A stretch of DNA of 64,000 nucleotides from Pseudosporangium ferrugineum. Lineage in GTDB: Bacteria; Actinomycetota; Actinomycetes; Mycobacteriales; Micromonosporaceae. The DNA lies in assembly GCF_003002065.1 (NCBI RefSeq), contig NZ_PVZG01000009.1, forward strand, positions 124,001-188,000, in the 5' to 3' direction. The notes below the pieces were generated by a model, which saw only the letters and a program-made list of their open reading frames with translations, ran no database searches and had not been told where the DNA came from. The position numbers were made by a program, and so were the translations under genes. Positions 35,521-43,738 of the stretch are shown here, one piece after another. How positions within the stretch are numbered: the first letter of the stretch is position 1; each line of letters starts with the position of its first letter.

Positions 35521-36549
35521 GTGCGCCATCTCCGGTCGATCCTGTACGTCTCCGTGCTCGCCCCGTCGGCCTGGATCCTGTGCGGCGTGGGCCTCGACGA
35601 GAACCTGACGGGCCGGGCCCGCGACAACGGCGGCATCGAGTCGCTGGGCGGCCTCCTCCTGCTCTTCCTGGCCGGCGCGGCGTACGGAATCCTGCTCTTC
35701 GCCCCGATCTCCCCCGCCGGCCCCCTCCTGGCCGGCGCGACCTTCATCGCCATCGGCACCTGGGCCCGCTTCGTCCCGGACTCCTACGCGAGCATCTGGC
35801 CGGCCGAGGTCACCAAGGAAGGCTTCAACATCAGCACCCCCGGGTACGGCCTGACGGTCCTGCTCGCGGTCCCGCTGATCTGCACGGCCCTGAGCGCCCG
35901 CCGCTGGGCAGGCTACGAACCACCCCGGGTGGTATGGCTGGGCGTACTGGGCAGAGCCCGCGGCGAGGCCCGCGCCCCGGGCACCCCGATCGCGGCAGAA
36001 CCGACAACGGCCTTCCCGGCGGCCGTCCCGCACCAGCGCCGCCCGATCGACGACGAGGAGAAAACGACGCTGCTGGCGGGCCTGTTCGAACCCGCACCCT
36101 CGTCCGAGCGAACGGTCGACGTGGCGGAATCCTCGGAGGCCACAACGGCCCTGCCCACCGCCGCCCTCCCCATCCCGCCGGCGTCTGTCCCGCCGGCCCC
36201 GGCCCCGTCGGCTCCGTCGGCCCCGGCCTCGTCGGCTCCGTCGGCCCCGTCGGCTTCGGACGGCGACAAGACTCAGGTGATCCGCCCAGCCCTCGCCGAC
36301 AGCGCCGCCGAGCCCGACCCCGGCGACGAGGCCACCAGGCCGATGTCGATAACGGGAGAGGAACGCCCCGACCCGGCCCAGGACCCGACCACCCGCCTCA
36401 CCCCGGTCCCCCCGAAGCCCCCGGGCGAGGCGACCACCCGCCCCACCACAACAGCCACCCACCAGGAACGCCCCGCCGACGAGGCCGCGGACGACACCCG
36501 CCCCCTGAACCTCCCCCACGACGAAGACCAGACCCGCCGCCTCCCTTGA
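35521..36549 (+). CDS. Membrane protein with disordered acidic Thr/Pro tail
   Basis: 342 residues from a GTG; TACGGT ends 6 nt earlier, so the message is probably leaderless. Residues 1-130 hold about four hydrophobic helices. From 150 the chain is disordered, rich in Pro, Ala and Thr, with repeated motifs such as DKTQVI, EATRPM, DPTTRL, DDTRPL and DQTRRL. These have a residue of type I/L/M three places after Thr, as FHA domains prefer. No family recognised. The last 70 nt of the gene recur at 39685-39754 and in part near 43690, so this gene end was carried along in local duplications. Confidence 0.78.
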   Translation: MRHLRSILYVSVLAPSAWILCGVGLDENLTGRARDNGGIESLGGLLLLFLAGAAYGILLFAPISPAGPLLAGATFIAIGTWARFVPDSYASIWPAEVTKEGFNISTPGYGLTVLLAVPLICTALSARRWAGYEPPRVVWLGVLGRARGEARAPGTPIAAEPTTAFPAAVPHQRRPIDDEEKTTLLAGLFEPAPSSERTVDVAESSEATTALPTAALPIPPASVPPAPAPSAPSAPASSAPSAPSASDGDKTQVIRPALADSAAEPDPGDEATRPMSITGEERPDPAQDPTTRLTPVPPKPPGEATTRPTTTATHQERPADEAADDTRPLNLPHDEDQTRRLP

Positions 36550-36594
36550 TAGCCTGCCATCGATCCCTGAAGGCGCCCGGGAAAGGCTGAGCCC

Positions 36595-37245
36595 GTGCCA
36601 GGAAGAGGCCGCAGCCCCGCCGACGGCGGCGACCCACCGGGCCACTCCTCCCGGCCCCGCGGAGCCCCCACCCCGGCCAGCATCCACGAAGCCCACGAAA
36701 CAACCGCCGCCGAAGCCCAGGCAGGCCGTGCCACCGGAGCCCCGCGCCCCAACCCCCTGATCACCCCGAGCACCGGCCACCCCGGCGCCACCCCCGACGG
36801 ACGCCCGACCCCCATCAAGACGTCCCAGGACGAGGACGTCCGCCGTTCCCTCGACCGCGAGAACTCGGGCGCCGCGATCCTGGCGGACCGGGGCTATCGC
36901 ATCCAGCAGAACCCTTCGCTCGACGAGATCGCCCGAGCGCGGCAGGAGACCGGCGACACGGGCAAGGTGGGGTCGAAGCCCGACTACCTGCTCGAGGGAA
37001 GGGTCTTCGACTGTTACTCGCCGGCGGCCGACAAGCCCGTGCGCGGTATCTGGTTCGAGGTGAAGAAGAAGATCGACAAGGAGCAGACGCAGCGCGTGGT
37101 GGTGAACCTGCAGGACTGGCCCGGCGACCTGACGGCCCTGCGGCGGCAATTCGACGACTGGCCGGTCGACCGGCTCAAGGAGGTCAAAGCCATCGGCCCC
37201 GACGGTGAGATCATCCAACTCGTCCCGAACCCCGACAGGAACTGA
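36595..37245 (+). CDS. CdiA C-terminal-type toxin (predicted tRNA nuclease), copy 1
   Basis: 216 residues from a GTG with GGAAAGG in front. Residues 1-85 are Pro/Gly/Arg-rich and disordered. Residues about 88-210 match the CdiA carboxy-terminal toxin domain: AAILADRGYRIQQNP, SKPDYLLEGRVFDCY, IWFEVKKKID and RVVVNLQDW. Asp130, Glu134, Glu155 and Lys157 are plausible PD-(D/E)xK-like active-site residues. Family members are contact-delivered nucleases, mostly tRNases. There is no signal peptide or filament domain, so this is a stand-alone cassette. It is followed after 9 nt by an immunity-type gene. A related, broken copy lies at 40427. Confidence 0.82.
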   Translation: MPGRGRSPADGGDPPGHSSRPRGAPTPASIHEAHETTAAEAQAGRATGAPRPNPLITPSTGHPGATPDGRPTPIKTSQDEDVRRSLDRENSGAAILADRGYRIQQNPSLDEIARARQETGDTGKVGSKPDYLLEGRVFDCYSPAADKPVRGIWFEVKKKIDKEQTQRVVVNLQDWPGDLTALRRQFDDWPVDRLKEVKAIGPDGEIIQLVPNPDRN

Positions 37246-37254
37246 GGGCCCGCC

Positions 37255-37704
37255 ATGGCGCTTGAGTACGAGTTGACCCTGGCGGGCACCACGCCGGTCG
37301 AGGTTCTGGCGGAGCGCGCGCTGCCCGACCCCGAAGAGCGTCCGACCGGGACACCGCCCCTGCTCTCGGCGGCCCTCTGGGACCGCTACGGCTTCATGGT
37401 CACCGTCCTCGCCGGGCAGGACGGCTACGTGTCGGCCGGAGCGGACAGCGGCATGTGGGAGTGGGAGCCCGGCGCCTACGTGTCGCTGAGCTTCCGCCTG
37501 GACAAGTTCGCGGACCTCGACCGCGAGGTGACCGAGATGCTGACGATCGTCCGCCGGGTGCTGGACAGCGGCCCGGAGGACAGCACGTTCACCCTCAACG
37601 GCGACGTGCTGCTGTTCGCCCGGTTCGGCGGCGAGCTCGTGAAGCACCGGCGTGAGAGTTGGTGGTCGAGCTACGCCTCCGCCGATTCGATCATTGCCGG
37701 GTAA
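37255..37704 (+). CDS. SitI3-like immunity protein, copy 1
   Basis: 149 residues, starting MALEYELTLAGTTPVEVLAE. It looks like SitI3-family immunity proteins of polymorphic toxin systems, with a conserved end KHRRESWWSSYASADSIIAG. Its neighbour upstream is the CdiA-type toxin, 9 nt away, which is the standard toxin-immunity order. Copy 2 (41092) shares the beginning and the end while the middle differs, as expected for a surface that recognises its own toxin. It should bind and block toxin 1 in the cytoplasm. Confidence 0.8.
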   Translation: MALEYELTLAGTTPVEVLAERALPDPEERPTGTPPLLSAALWDRYGFMVTVLAGQDGYVSAGADSGMWEWEPGAYVSLSFRLDKFADLDREVTEMLTIVRRVLDSGPEDSTFTLNGDVLLFARFGGELVKHRRESWWSSYASADSIIAG

Positions 37705-37780
37705 GGGTCGGCCACCCCGGCGAGCCGGCCTCTGCTCGCGCCACCCGCGTACAGAACGTCCGGCTCCACTGCCCACCAAC

Positions 37781-37840
37781 TTCGCACCAGCTTCGCACTT
37801 ACTTCGCACTTACTTCGCACCTCGCTTGTCAGAGTGCGAA
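37781..37840 (+). promoter_or_regulatory. Four TTCGCAC repeats at 11-bp spacing plus one inverted copy
   Basis: TTCGCAC occurs at 37781, 37792, 37803 and 37814, exactly one helical turn apart. The inverted copy GTGCGAA follows at 37834-37840. The 11-bp period is not a multiple of three, so this is not a coding repeat. The set ends 21 nt before the GTG of the AlbA/Schlafen-type gene. A protein binding here would sit on one face of the DNA. That gene product has a helix-turn-helix end and is the obvious candidate. Confidence 0.75.
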
Positions 37841-37861
37841 GTCGAGTGGTGGGATGGGTCC

Positions 37862-39622
37862 GTGGGTGCTGAAACTGTCGAGGAGATCCTTGCTGTGCTG
37901 CGCAGGGTGGGCGGCGAGCCGACACAGGTGGAAGCCAAACGTGCCGCCGGCGGGATGCCGAAGTCCGTCCGGGAGACGCTTTCCGCATTCTCGAACACGG
38001 AGGGCGGGACGATTCTGCTCGGCGTCGACGAGGCGAGCGGTTTCAGCCTCGTGGAACTGGCTGACCCTTCGGCGCTTCGCGACGCGCTGGTGCAGATGTC
38101 GCGGGACGACATCACGCCACCGCTACAGATCAGCGTGGAGGTAGCCGAAGTCGAGAACCGGTGGCTGGTCGTCGCCGAAGTACCTCCGGCGCCGGCGGAC
38201 CGGCGCCCTGTATACGTCACTGCACAGGGGATCTCGGGAGGTTCCTACCTGCGCGGCGGCGACGGTGATCGGCATATGACCGAAGCCGAGATCGCGCTGG
38301 TCATGGCCGCACGGACGCAGCCCTTGTACGACCGGGAAGCTGTCGACGGGACGACCGTACAGGATCTCGACGACGAAGCTTTACGCCGCACGTTCCGCAG
38401 GGTCCGGTCCGGGTTCCCCAAGCTCGCCCAATCGGACGATGCGACCATCCTTTTCCGGCTGGGGATCACCGCTGATCGCTCGGTCGACGCCCCGTTGACG
38501 CTTGCAGGGCTCTTGACCTACGGACAGTTCCCGCAGCAATACTTCCCCCAACTGATGGTCTCGGTCGTCGTGCACAGCCCGGATCGCGACTCAAGCACGA
38601 GATTCCTGGACAACCAGACCGTACGCGGCTCGATTCCCGAGATGATCGAGACGTCGCTGTCCATGCTCCGGCGAAACCTCGCCGTCCGAGCGGTCATCAG
38701 TGATCGCGGCTCGCGCGTCGACGAGGTCGAGTATCCGCTGGAGGCCGTCCGTGAGGCACTCGTCAATGCGCTGATGCACCGCGACTACAGCCCCGTGACC
38801 CGCGGCACGCAGGTCCAGGTCGAGCTGTTTCCCGACCGGCTCGTCATTCGCAGCCCGGGCGGCCTTTACGGTGGAGTCACCATCGACGAACTCGGCGAAG
38901 CGGGAATCTCTTCCTCACGCAATGCGGTGCTGGCCAGCCTCCTCGCCGACACCTACCTCCCCTCGTCGAACGAGCTGGTCGCCGAGAATCGGTCCTCCGG
39001 CATCCCCGCGATGCTCGCAGTAGCGCGCAGTCGCGGTCTCCCCCGGCCCAGCTTTCGCAGCTCCATCGCCAGCTTCATGGTCACCATGGCGCGGTCGGAG
39101 CTGCTCAGCCCTGACACACGCCACTGGATCGCAGGGCTCGGCGCGCACCTGCCCACACCCGCACATCAGATCGCCGTAGCGATGTTGCGCGAGGACTACC
39201 TGACCAACGAAATGCTCAGACAATGGGGTGTGGACCGCGTTACCGCCGGCCAGGTTCTGCGAGACCTCGTCGAGCAAGGCTTGGCCCTCAAGGAAGGCGG
39301 TCGCCGCTACGCGCGATACGTCCTCGACCCCGCAATTTCCGGACGGAAGAAGGCTCCCGACCTCTTTTCTGCGCTACCCGGCGAACTCGCGCCTGATGTA
39401 GGAATGGCACTCCAGGCAAGGGGCGAGGCGACCGCCACCGAACTGGCCGAAGTTGCCGGACTGTCCCGACGGGCGGTCCTGAACCATCTGCGCAGCATGG
39501 TGGAAGCGGGAACCGTAGAGGCAATCGGTCCGGCTCAAAGCCCTAAGCGCCGCTACCGGTGGATCGGGCAATCCGAGTCACCCGCCGGCGGCGAACCCCG
39601 CTCGACGTCGAAGAACCACTGA
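37862..39622 (+). CDS. AlbA/Schlafen-type ATP-binding helix-turn-helix protein
   Basis: 586 residues from the GTG at 37862; the open frame reaches back to 37652 but passes through the operator-like repeats. Residues about 10-130 form the AlbA_2/Schlafen DNA-binding domain (QVEAKRAAGG, LSAFSNTEGGTILLGVDE). Near 295-340 lies the HATPase_c_4 segment VREALVNALMHRDYSP, with FPDRLVIRSPGG. Winged-helix segments are at about 430-500 and 520-570 (TELAEVAGLSRRAVLNHLRS). These proteins act as regulators or as parts of defence systems. A strong terminator follows, and fragments of the gene recur at 43437. Confidence 0.85.
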   Translation: MGAETVEEILAVLRRVGGEPTQVEAKRAAGGMPKSVRETLSAFSNTEGGTILLGVDEASGFSLVELADPSALRDALVQMSRDDITPPLQISVEVAEVENRWLVVAEVPPAPADRRPVYVTAQGISGGSYLRGGDGDRHMTEAEIALVMAARTQPLYDREAVDGTTVQDLDDEALRRTFRRVRSGFPKLAQSDDATILFRLGITADRSVDAPLTLAGLLTYGQFPQQYFPQLMVSVVVHSPDRDSSTRFLDNQTVRGSIPEMIETSLSMLRRNLAVRAVISDRGSRVDEVEYPLEAVREALVNALMHRDYSPVTRGTQVQVELFPDRLVIRSPGGLYGGVTIDELGEAGISSSRNAVLASLLADTYLPSSNELVAENRSSGIPAMLAVARSRGLPRPSFRSSIASFMVTMARSELLSPDTRHWIAGLGAHLPTPAHQIAVAMLREDYLTNEMLRQWGVDRVTAGQVLRDLVEQGLALKEGGRRYARYVLDPAISGRKKAPDLFSALPGELAPDVGMALQARGEATATELAEVAGLSRRAVLNHLRSMVEAGTVEAIGPAQSPKRRYRWIGQSESPAGGEPRSTSKNH

Positions 39623-39641
39623 GTCAGCACCGATCCGGGGT

Positions 39642-39680
39642 GGACAGCAGAGCCGGCTGCCGAAGTCGGCTCTGCTGTCC
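39642..39680 (+). terminator. 14-bp stem terminator after the AlbA/Schlafen gene
   Basis: GGACAGCAGAGCCG at 39642-39655 pairs perfectly with 39667-39680 across an 11-nt loop. It starts 20 nt after the stop codon. No T-run follows, as usual in this genome. Confidence 0.8.
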
Positions 39681-39684
39681 GCAC

Positions 39685-39754
39685 CGCCGACAAGGCCGCG
39701 GACGACACCCGCCCCCTGAACCTCCCCCACGACGAAGACCAGACCCGCCGCCTC
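39685..39754 (+). pseudogene. 70-nt duplicate of the 3' end of the 35521-36549 membrane gene
   Basis: These 70 bases match 36474-36543, the tail codons of the membrane protein, with only about one mismatch. The copy has no start and no function as a gene. It precedes the second toxin-immunity cassette, as the original precedes the first, and so marks the border of the duplicated module. Confidence 0.85.
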
Positions 39755-39765
39755 TCGCGAGAGGC

Positions 39766-40326
39766 TCAGTACTGCGGCAGGTGGTCCCCGGGCGAGGTCT
39801 GCAACAGCCACCCTAACGGCATCTGCGCCGTCTGCTCGTACGCTCCGTCGGCGCTGAGCCGATGCAACGTCACGGTCAGTGCGGGATCGCGTCCGACCGT
39901 CCAGTACTGCGGGATGCCGGCGGCGGCGTACTCGCCCACCTTGGTCACCTGGTCGATCGCCTCGGAACCCCGCGAAACGATCTCGACCACCAGCAGCAGG
40001 TCGGTGACGCCCAGCCAGACCGCCCGCTCCTGCGGCTTCGACCAGACCGTGAGGTCGGGAATCCGCCCTCCGTCGCCGTCGGGGCCGGGAATCCGGATCC
40101 CCGCGACCTGCATCACCTGGTCGACCGGCACCCCCGCGGTGATCAACCACGCCATCAGCCGAGTAGCGATGACGACGCGCTCACTGTCAGGGGGCGGCAC
40201 GACGGAGAGCACTCCCTCGGGGCTGGTCTCGTAGCGCCTGCCATGCGTATCGGCGGAGATCATGGCGGCAAGGTCATCGAGCGTGATGACGGCAGGCATG
40301 TACCGGCCGACAGCCTCCGCGCTCAT
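39766..40326 (-). CDS. Uma2-family (DUF820) endonuclease-like protein
   Basis: 186 residues. The restriction-like core is GRIPDLTVWSKPQ, then LLLVVEIVSRGSEAID, and KVGEYAAAGIPQYW, giving the Asp, Glu-x-Val and Lys positions of Uma2 nucleases. The family is widespread in actinomycetes, cyanobacteria and island DNA; its role is unknown. The gene faces the AlbA/Schlafen gene. The last 55 codons are duplicated at 43739-43905 in the same order relative to the gene fragments. Confidence 0.88.
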   Translation of the reverse strand: MSAEAVGRYMPAVITLDDLAAMISADTHGRRYETSPEGVLSVVPPPDSERVVIATRLMAWLITAGVPVDQVMQVAGIRIPGPDGDGGRIPDLTVWSKPQERAVWLGVTDLLLVVEIVSRGSEAIDQVTKVGEYAAAGIPQYWTVGRDPALTVTLHRLSADGAYEQTAQMPLGWLLQTSPGDHLPQY

Positions 40327-40426
40327 ACCGTCATGCTACTGGCCCAACCCCCGCCGGCCCCCGGACGCGACGGCCAGGTTCGCGGCCTATTGATAGCGTT
40401 CAATCAACTCGGCGAAGGGGGAGTCC

Positions 40427-41087
40427 GTGCCTGGAAGAGGCCGCAGCCCCGGCGACGGCGGCGACCCACCGGGCCACTCACCCTCCCGCCCCCCGCGGAA
40501 CCCCCACCCCGGCCAGCATCCACGAGGCCCACGAAACAACCGCCGCCGAAGCCCAGGCCGGCCGCGCCGCCCGAGCCCCGCGTCCCAACCCCCTGATCAC
40601 CCCGAACACAGGCCACCCCGGCGGCACCCCCGACGGACGCCCGACCCGGATCAACCCGGACGACGATCTCGAGACTCGCCGCTCGATCGAGCAGGAGAAC
40701 ACGACAGCCACCTTGCTGGCCGGCAGCGGCTACCACGTCCGGCAGAATCCGACCTCAGCCGAGGTCGCTCAGGCACGCCTGGACACCGGCGACACGGGGA
40801 AGCCGACCTCGAAGCCGGATTACCTGGTCGAGGGCCGGGTGTTCGACTGCTACTCCCCGACCAGGCCGACCAAGAATGTGCGAGGGATCTGGGGCGAGGT
40901 GCACGACAAGGTCGTCGAGCGGCAGCAGACCCAGCGGGTGGTGGTGAATCTCGCCGACTGGCGTGGTGATCTCTCCGCCTTGCGCAGGCAGTTCGCCGAC
41001 TGGCCGATCGCCGGCCTCAAGGAGGTCAAGGTGATCACGCCCGGCGGCGATATCGTCCAGATTCCCGTCAACCGAGGAAACGACTGA
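40427..41087 (+). pseudogene. CdiA C-terminal-type toxin, copy 2, frameshifted
   Basis: The GTG at 40427 has AAGGGGGAG in front and starts MPGRGRSPGDGGDPPGHS, almost as in copy 1. After about 19 codons the DNA has a net gain of four bases relative to copy 1, next to a run of six C near 40490. The rest (PASIHEAHETTAAEAQAG to VNRGND) lies in another frame, open to 41087. The toxin core is intact: KPDYLVEGRVFDCYSP, IWGEVHDKV, RVVVNLADW. Only rare starts such as the TTG at 40713 could yield it alone. Either this toxin is silenced, or slippage or a sequence error is involved. Its immunity gene follows after 4 nt. Confidence 0.8.
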
Positions 41088-41091
41088 CAGC

Positions 41092-41541
41092 ATGGCGATC
41101 GAGTATCGACTGACCCTGGCCGGCTCCACACCCGTCGAGCGACTGGCCGAGCGTGCGCTGCCCGACCCGGACGAGCGGCCCGCCGGCACGGAGTCGCCGC
41201 TCTCGGTGAACCTGGACGACCGGCTGGGGTTCGCTGTCTTCGTTTCGGCGGGGCGCGACGGGTACTTCGACGTCGAGTCGGACGACGGGCCGTGGGAGTG
41301 GGAGCCGGAACTCCACGTGTCGGTGACCTTCCGCATGGACAAGGAGGCCGACCCGCAGTGGAAGGTCACGAACATGATCACGATCGTCCGCCGGGTGCTG
41401 GCGACCGGCCCCGAGGATGCCGTCCTCGTCCTCAATGGCGACTACGTACTACTCAAGAGGTTCGGCGGCAAGCTCGTGAAGCACCGGCGTGAAAGCTGGT
41501 GGTCGAGCTACACCGCCGCCGATTCGATCCTTCCCGGCTGA
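41092..41541 (+). CDS. SitI3-like immunity protein, copy 2
   Basis: 149 residues, starting MAIEYRLTLAGSTPVERLAE and ending KHRRESWWSSYTAADSILPG. Both ends closely match copy 1 (37255), while the central part differs (for example LGFAVFVSAGRDGYFDVESD). It lies 4 nt after the second toxin core. If that toxin is silent, this gene may be kept to protect against sister cells that still make it. Confidence 0.8.
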   Translation: MAIEYRLTLAGSTPVERLAERALPDPDERPAGTESPLSVNLDDRLGFAVFVSAGRDGYFDVESDDGPWEWEPELHVSVTFRMDKEADPQWKVTNMITIVRRVLATGPEDAVLVLNGDYVLLKRFGGKLVKHRRESWWSSYTAADSILPG

Positions 41542-41567
41542 CGCCGAGGTGTCAGAAGTGACGAGAG

Positions 41568-41640
41568 GTAACCAGTACGGTTACTTGTTGGCCATGTTGA
41601 CACCATCATCCAACGGTGTCATCCTGACGTAGTTGGTAAC
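41568..41640 (+). promoter_or_regulatory. abiE control region with two inverted repeats
   Basis: GTAACC-N5-GGTTAC lies at 41568-41584. TGACACC-N10-GGTGTCA lies at 41598-41621. GGTAAC recurs at 41635-41640. The segment is distinctly AT-richer than its surroundings. AbiEi antitoxins repress their own operon by binding two inverted repeats upstream, and the layout here fits. TTGACA at 41597 could be a -35 box; a paired -10 is not clear. Confidence 0.55.
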
Positions 41641-41665
41641 TATATCTGATACAGAGATTCGGTCG

Positions 41666-42463
41666 ATGACACGGACCATCCCCCCTTCGATGGGTGGCGT
41701 ACTCGAAGATCTGGAGCTTGAGCAGCCCACACTCGTCACCATCGAGCAACTCGCCCAGCTCGTCGAACGCCATGGGCTGCGCACGCCGACCCGGATCGTT
41801 GCCGCGCGACTGCGCGAGCGGGGTTGGCTACTGCCGACCGGGCAACGCGGCGTGTGGGAGTTCGCGCCAGCCGCCACCGCCGGCGCCTACTCTCGCAACG
41901 ACCCGCTCACGCCCCTGCGAGCGTTCCTGGCCCAGCGGCCGACCGCGCGGTGCGCTCTGGCATTCCAGACCGCCGCTTGGGCGCACGGCTTCGCCGATCG
42001 CGTGCCGGCCCACATCGAGATCGCAGCCGGCACCACCGAGTTGGCCCGTCAGCTGCCCTCACGCGTCTCGGTCTCCGTGTTCACCCCCCGCCTCCCCTAC
42101 CGCGAGCTGCGCGGCGTACCCGTGCTGGCCGTGGAGAGCGTCCTCGTCCATATGACGACGAAACCCGGCGCCGTGCGCTCCTGGACGAGCGCACTCGAAT
42201 GGCTCCCGGAACTCACCAGCGAGCTGTCCTGGCAGCCGCTGGCCCTGGAACTGACCGACCGGCCCGCCGCCACCCGCGCCCGCACCGGCTACCTGCTCCA
42301 GGCAATGCGACCCGACCTCGCAACCGCGATCCGCCACCTCGGCGCCCTGGGCGGCAAGACCTGGTTCGGCCCCCGAGGACACCTCCTGCGCCACGACAAC
42401 GCCTGGCAGATCGCCGACACCAGCCTTCCCTTCGATCCCCGCACCCTGCGAGCCACTTCATGA
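41666..42463 (+). CDS. abiEi: AbiEi-family antitoxin of a type IV toxin-antitoxin pair
   Basis: 265 residues from the ATG at 41666; a TTG at 41633 extends the frame but is unlikely. The amino-terminal winged helix (IEQLAQLVERHGLRTPTRIV, LRERGWLLPTGQRGVWEF) is the DNA-binding part that represses the operon. The carboxy-terminal domain (FAYSR-like core, LPYRELRGVPVLAVESVLVH) counters the toxin. The stop overlaps the toxin ATG (ATGA). In type IV systems the two proteins do not form a stable complex. Confidence 0.86.
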   Translation: MTRTIPPSMGGVLEDLELEQPTLVTIEQLAQLVERHGLRTPTRIVAARLRERGWLLPTGQRGVWEFAPAATAGAYSRNDPLTPLRAFLAQRPTARCALAFQTAAWAHGFADRVPAHIEIAAGTTELARQLPSRVSVSVFTPRLPYRELRGVPVLAVESVLVHMTTKPGAVRSWTSALEWLPELTSELSWQPLALELTDRPAATRARTGYLLQAMRPDLATAIRHLGALGGKTWFGPRGHLLRHDNAWQIADTSLPFDPRTLRATS

Positions 42464-43431
42464 ACGACATCGTCATCACCATCGGCCACATCGCACGACA
42501 CACACCGCACGGAGCCGGCGCTCAAGGACGGGACGCCGCAATCGTCGACATCGCCCAGGATCTGCTGCTGCGCCACCTCCACGGGACGGGCACCCTCGAC
42601 GCGCTGACGTTCAAGGGCGGCACCGCGCTGCGCAAGCTGTACGCGGGCAACGCCGGTCGCTTCTCCCTTGACCTGGACTTCTCCAGCACCCACATCGGCG
42701 CCGATCCCGACGACGCCCTCACCGACCTGATCGCCGCCGTCGACGGCCTCAAGGTCGGCCCGTTCGCCTACGGCGTCATCGAACGACGCGGCAAGTGGAC
42801 ACTCACCTACGAACACGCCTTCGGCGGCGACACCGGCGCCCTGCACAGCAAACTCGACCTCAACCCGCCCCCTTGGCTTCCGCCGGTACGACGCGGGTGG
42901 CAGCCCATGCCCATCCACGCCCGGTACGGGCCACCCGCCCTGCCACAACTACAGGTGATCCGCCTCGAGGAGAACATCGCCGAAAAGATCGCACGCCTGA
43001 ACCGGGCCACGCCCGCACGCGACATGTACGACCTGCGCTGGGCAATGACCAATGCCCCCATCACCGGCAAACTGGATCACGCCCTCGTGCGCCGTCTCGC
43101 CGTCCTCAAAATCTGGGTCGATGCCAACGGCTTACACGCCGGCGACACTTTCTGGAAGCCGGGCCACGAAGGCCCCGCCTTCAGCCCCGAGAGATGGCTC
43201 CGTGACCGCAGCGCAGGCGAGTTCGACGAACAGGACATCGGAGCGCTCGCCGTCCCCGTCCCTACCGCAAGCGAGCTTTCCGAAGCACTCCGCACCCATT
43301 TCCGGTTCCTCGCCGACCTCGACAACGACGAACGGCTCCTCGCCCAGGCCCGAGAACAAGATCGGCCTCTCGCCCTACGCGCATTGGCGGCGTTGCCCGG
43401 CGGCCGACTGGCTGACGCCGGCCTGTACTGA
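42460..43431 (+). CDS. abiEii: AbiEii-family nucleotidyltransferase toxin
   Basis: 323 residues. The nucleotidyltransferase core is intact: LTFKGGTALRKLY at 50-61 and RFSLDLDF with Asp71 and Asp73. Lys and helical parts follow in LEENIAEKIARLNRATPARDMYDL, a typical AbiEii/AbiGii stretch. Such toxins transfer nucleotides to RNA targets and stop growth, giving phage abortive infection and stability of the DNA that carries them. It is coupled to the antitoxin by ATGA. It ends just before duplicated gene scars. Confidence 0.88.
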   Translation: MNDIVITIGHIARHTPHGAGAQGRDAAIVDIAQDLLLRHLHGTGTLDALTFKGGTALRKLYAGNAGRFSLDLDFSSTHIGADPDDALTDLIAAVDGLKVGPFAYGVIERRGKWTLTYEHAFGGDTGALHSKLDLNPPPWLPPVRRGWQPMPIHARYGPPALPQLQVIRLEENIAEKIARLNRATPARDMYDLRWAMTNAPITGKLDHALVRRLAVLKIWVDANGLHAGDTFWKPGHEGPAFSPERWLRDRSAGEFDEQDIGALAVPVPTASELSEALRTHFRFLADLDNDERLLAQAREQDRPLALRALAALPGGRLADAGLY

Positions 43432-43436
43432 TCGAT

Positions 43437-43692
43437 CCGCTGGAGGCCGTCCGTGAGGCACTCGCCGATGCGCTGATGCACCGCGCAATGCGGTGCTGGC
43501 CAGCCTCCTCGCCGACACCTACCTCCCCTCGTCGAACGAGCTGGTCGCCGAGAATCGGTCCTCCGGCATCCCCGCGATGCTCGCAGTAGCGCGCAGTCGC
43601 GGTCTCCCCCGGCCCAGCTTTCGCAGCTCCATCGCCAGCTTCATGGTCACCATGGCGCGGTCGGAGCTGCTCAGCCCTGACACAAGCCACTG
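43437..43692 (+). pseudogene. Fragment of the AlbA/Schlafen gene with internal deletion
   Basis: Bases from 43437 match about 38738-38782 and then jump to 38916-39124, nearly without mismatch. About 135 bp of the source are therefore missing at the join, where both sides read CGC. The fragment keeps LASLLADTYLPSSNELVAEN and MVTMARSELLSPD but has no start and no ATPase core. It is a recent remnant, not a working gene. Confidence 0.88.
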
Positions 43693-43738
43693 AACCTCCC
43701 GCACGACGAAGACCAGCCCCGCCGCCTCTCGCGAGAGG

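Noticed and set aside
36273..36818. 181-codon minus-strand frame over the toxin 1 start
   Set aside because: Antisense to the disordered tail of the membrane gene and to the toxin start; no ribosome binding site.
36595..37245. Toxin 1 as a secreted effector with its own signal
   Set aside because: The first 85 residues are Pro/Gly/Arg-rich without a hydrophobic segment, Tat motif or WXG/LXG domain.
40478..40711. Minus-strand frame over toxin 2 as an antisense antitoxin gene
   Set aside because: The same antisense frame occurs over copy 1 simply because the DNA is duplicated; no independent start signal.
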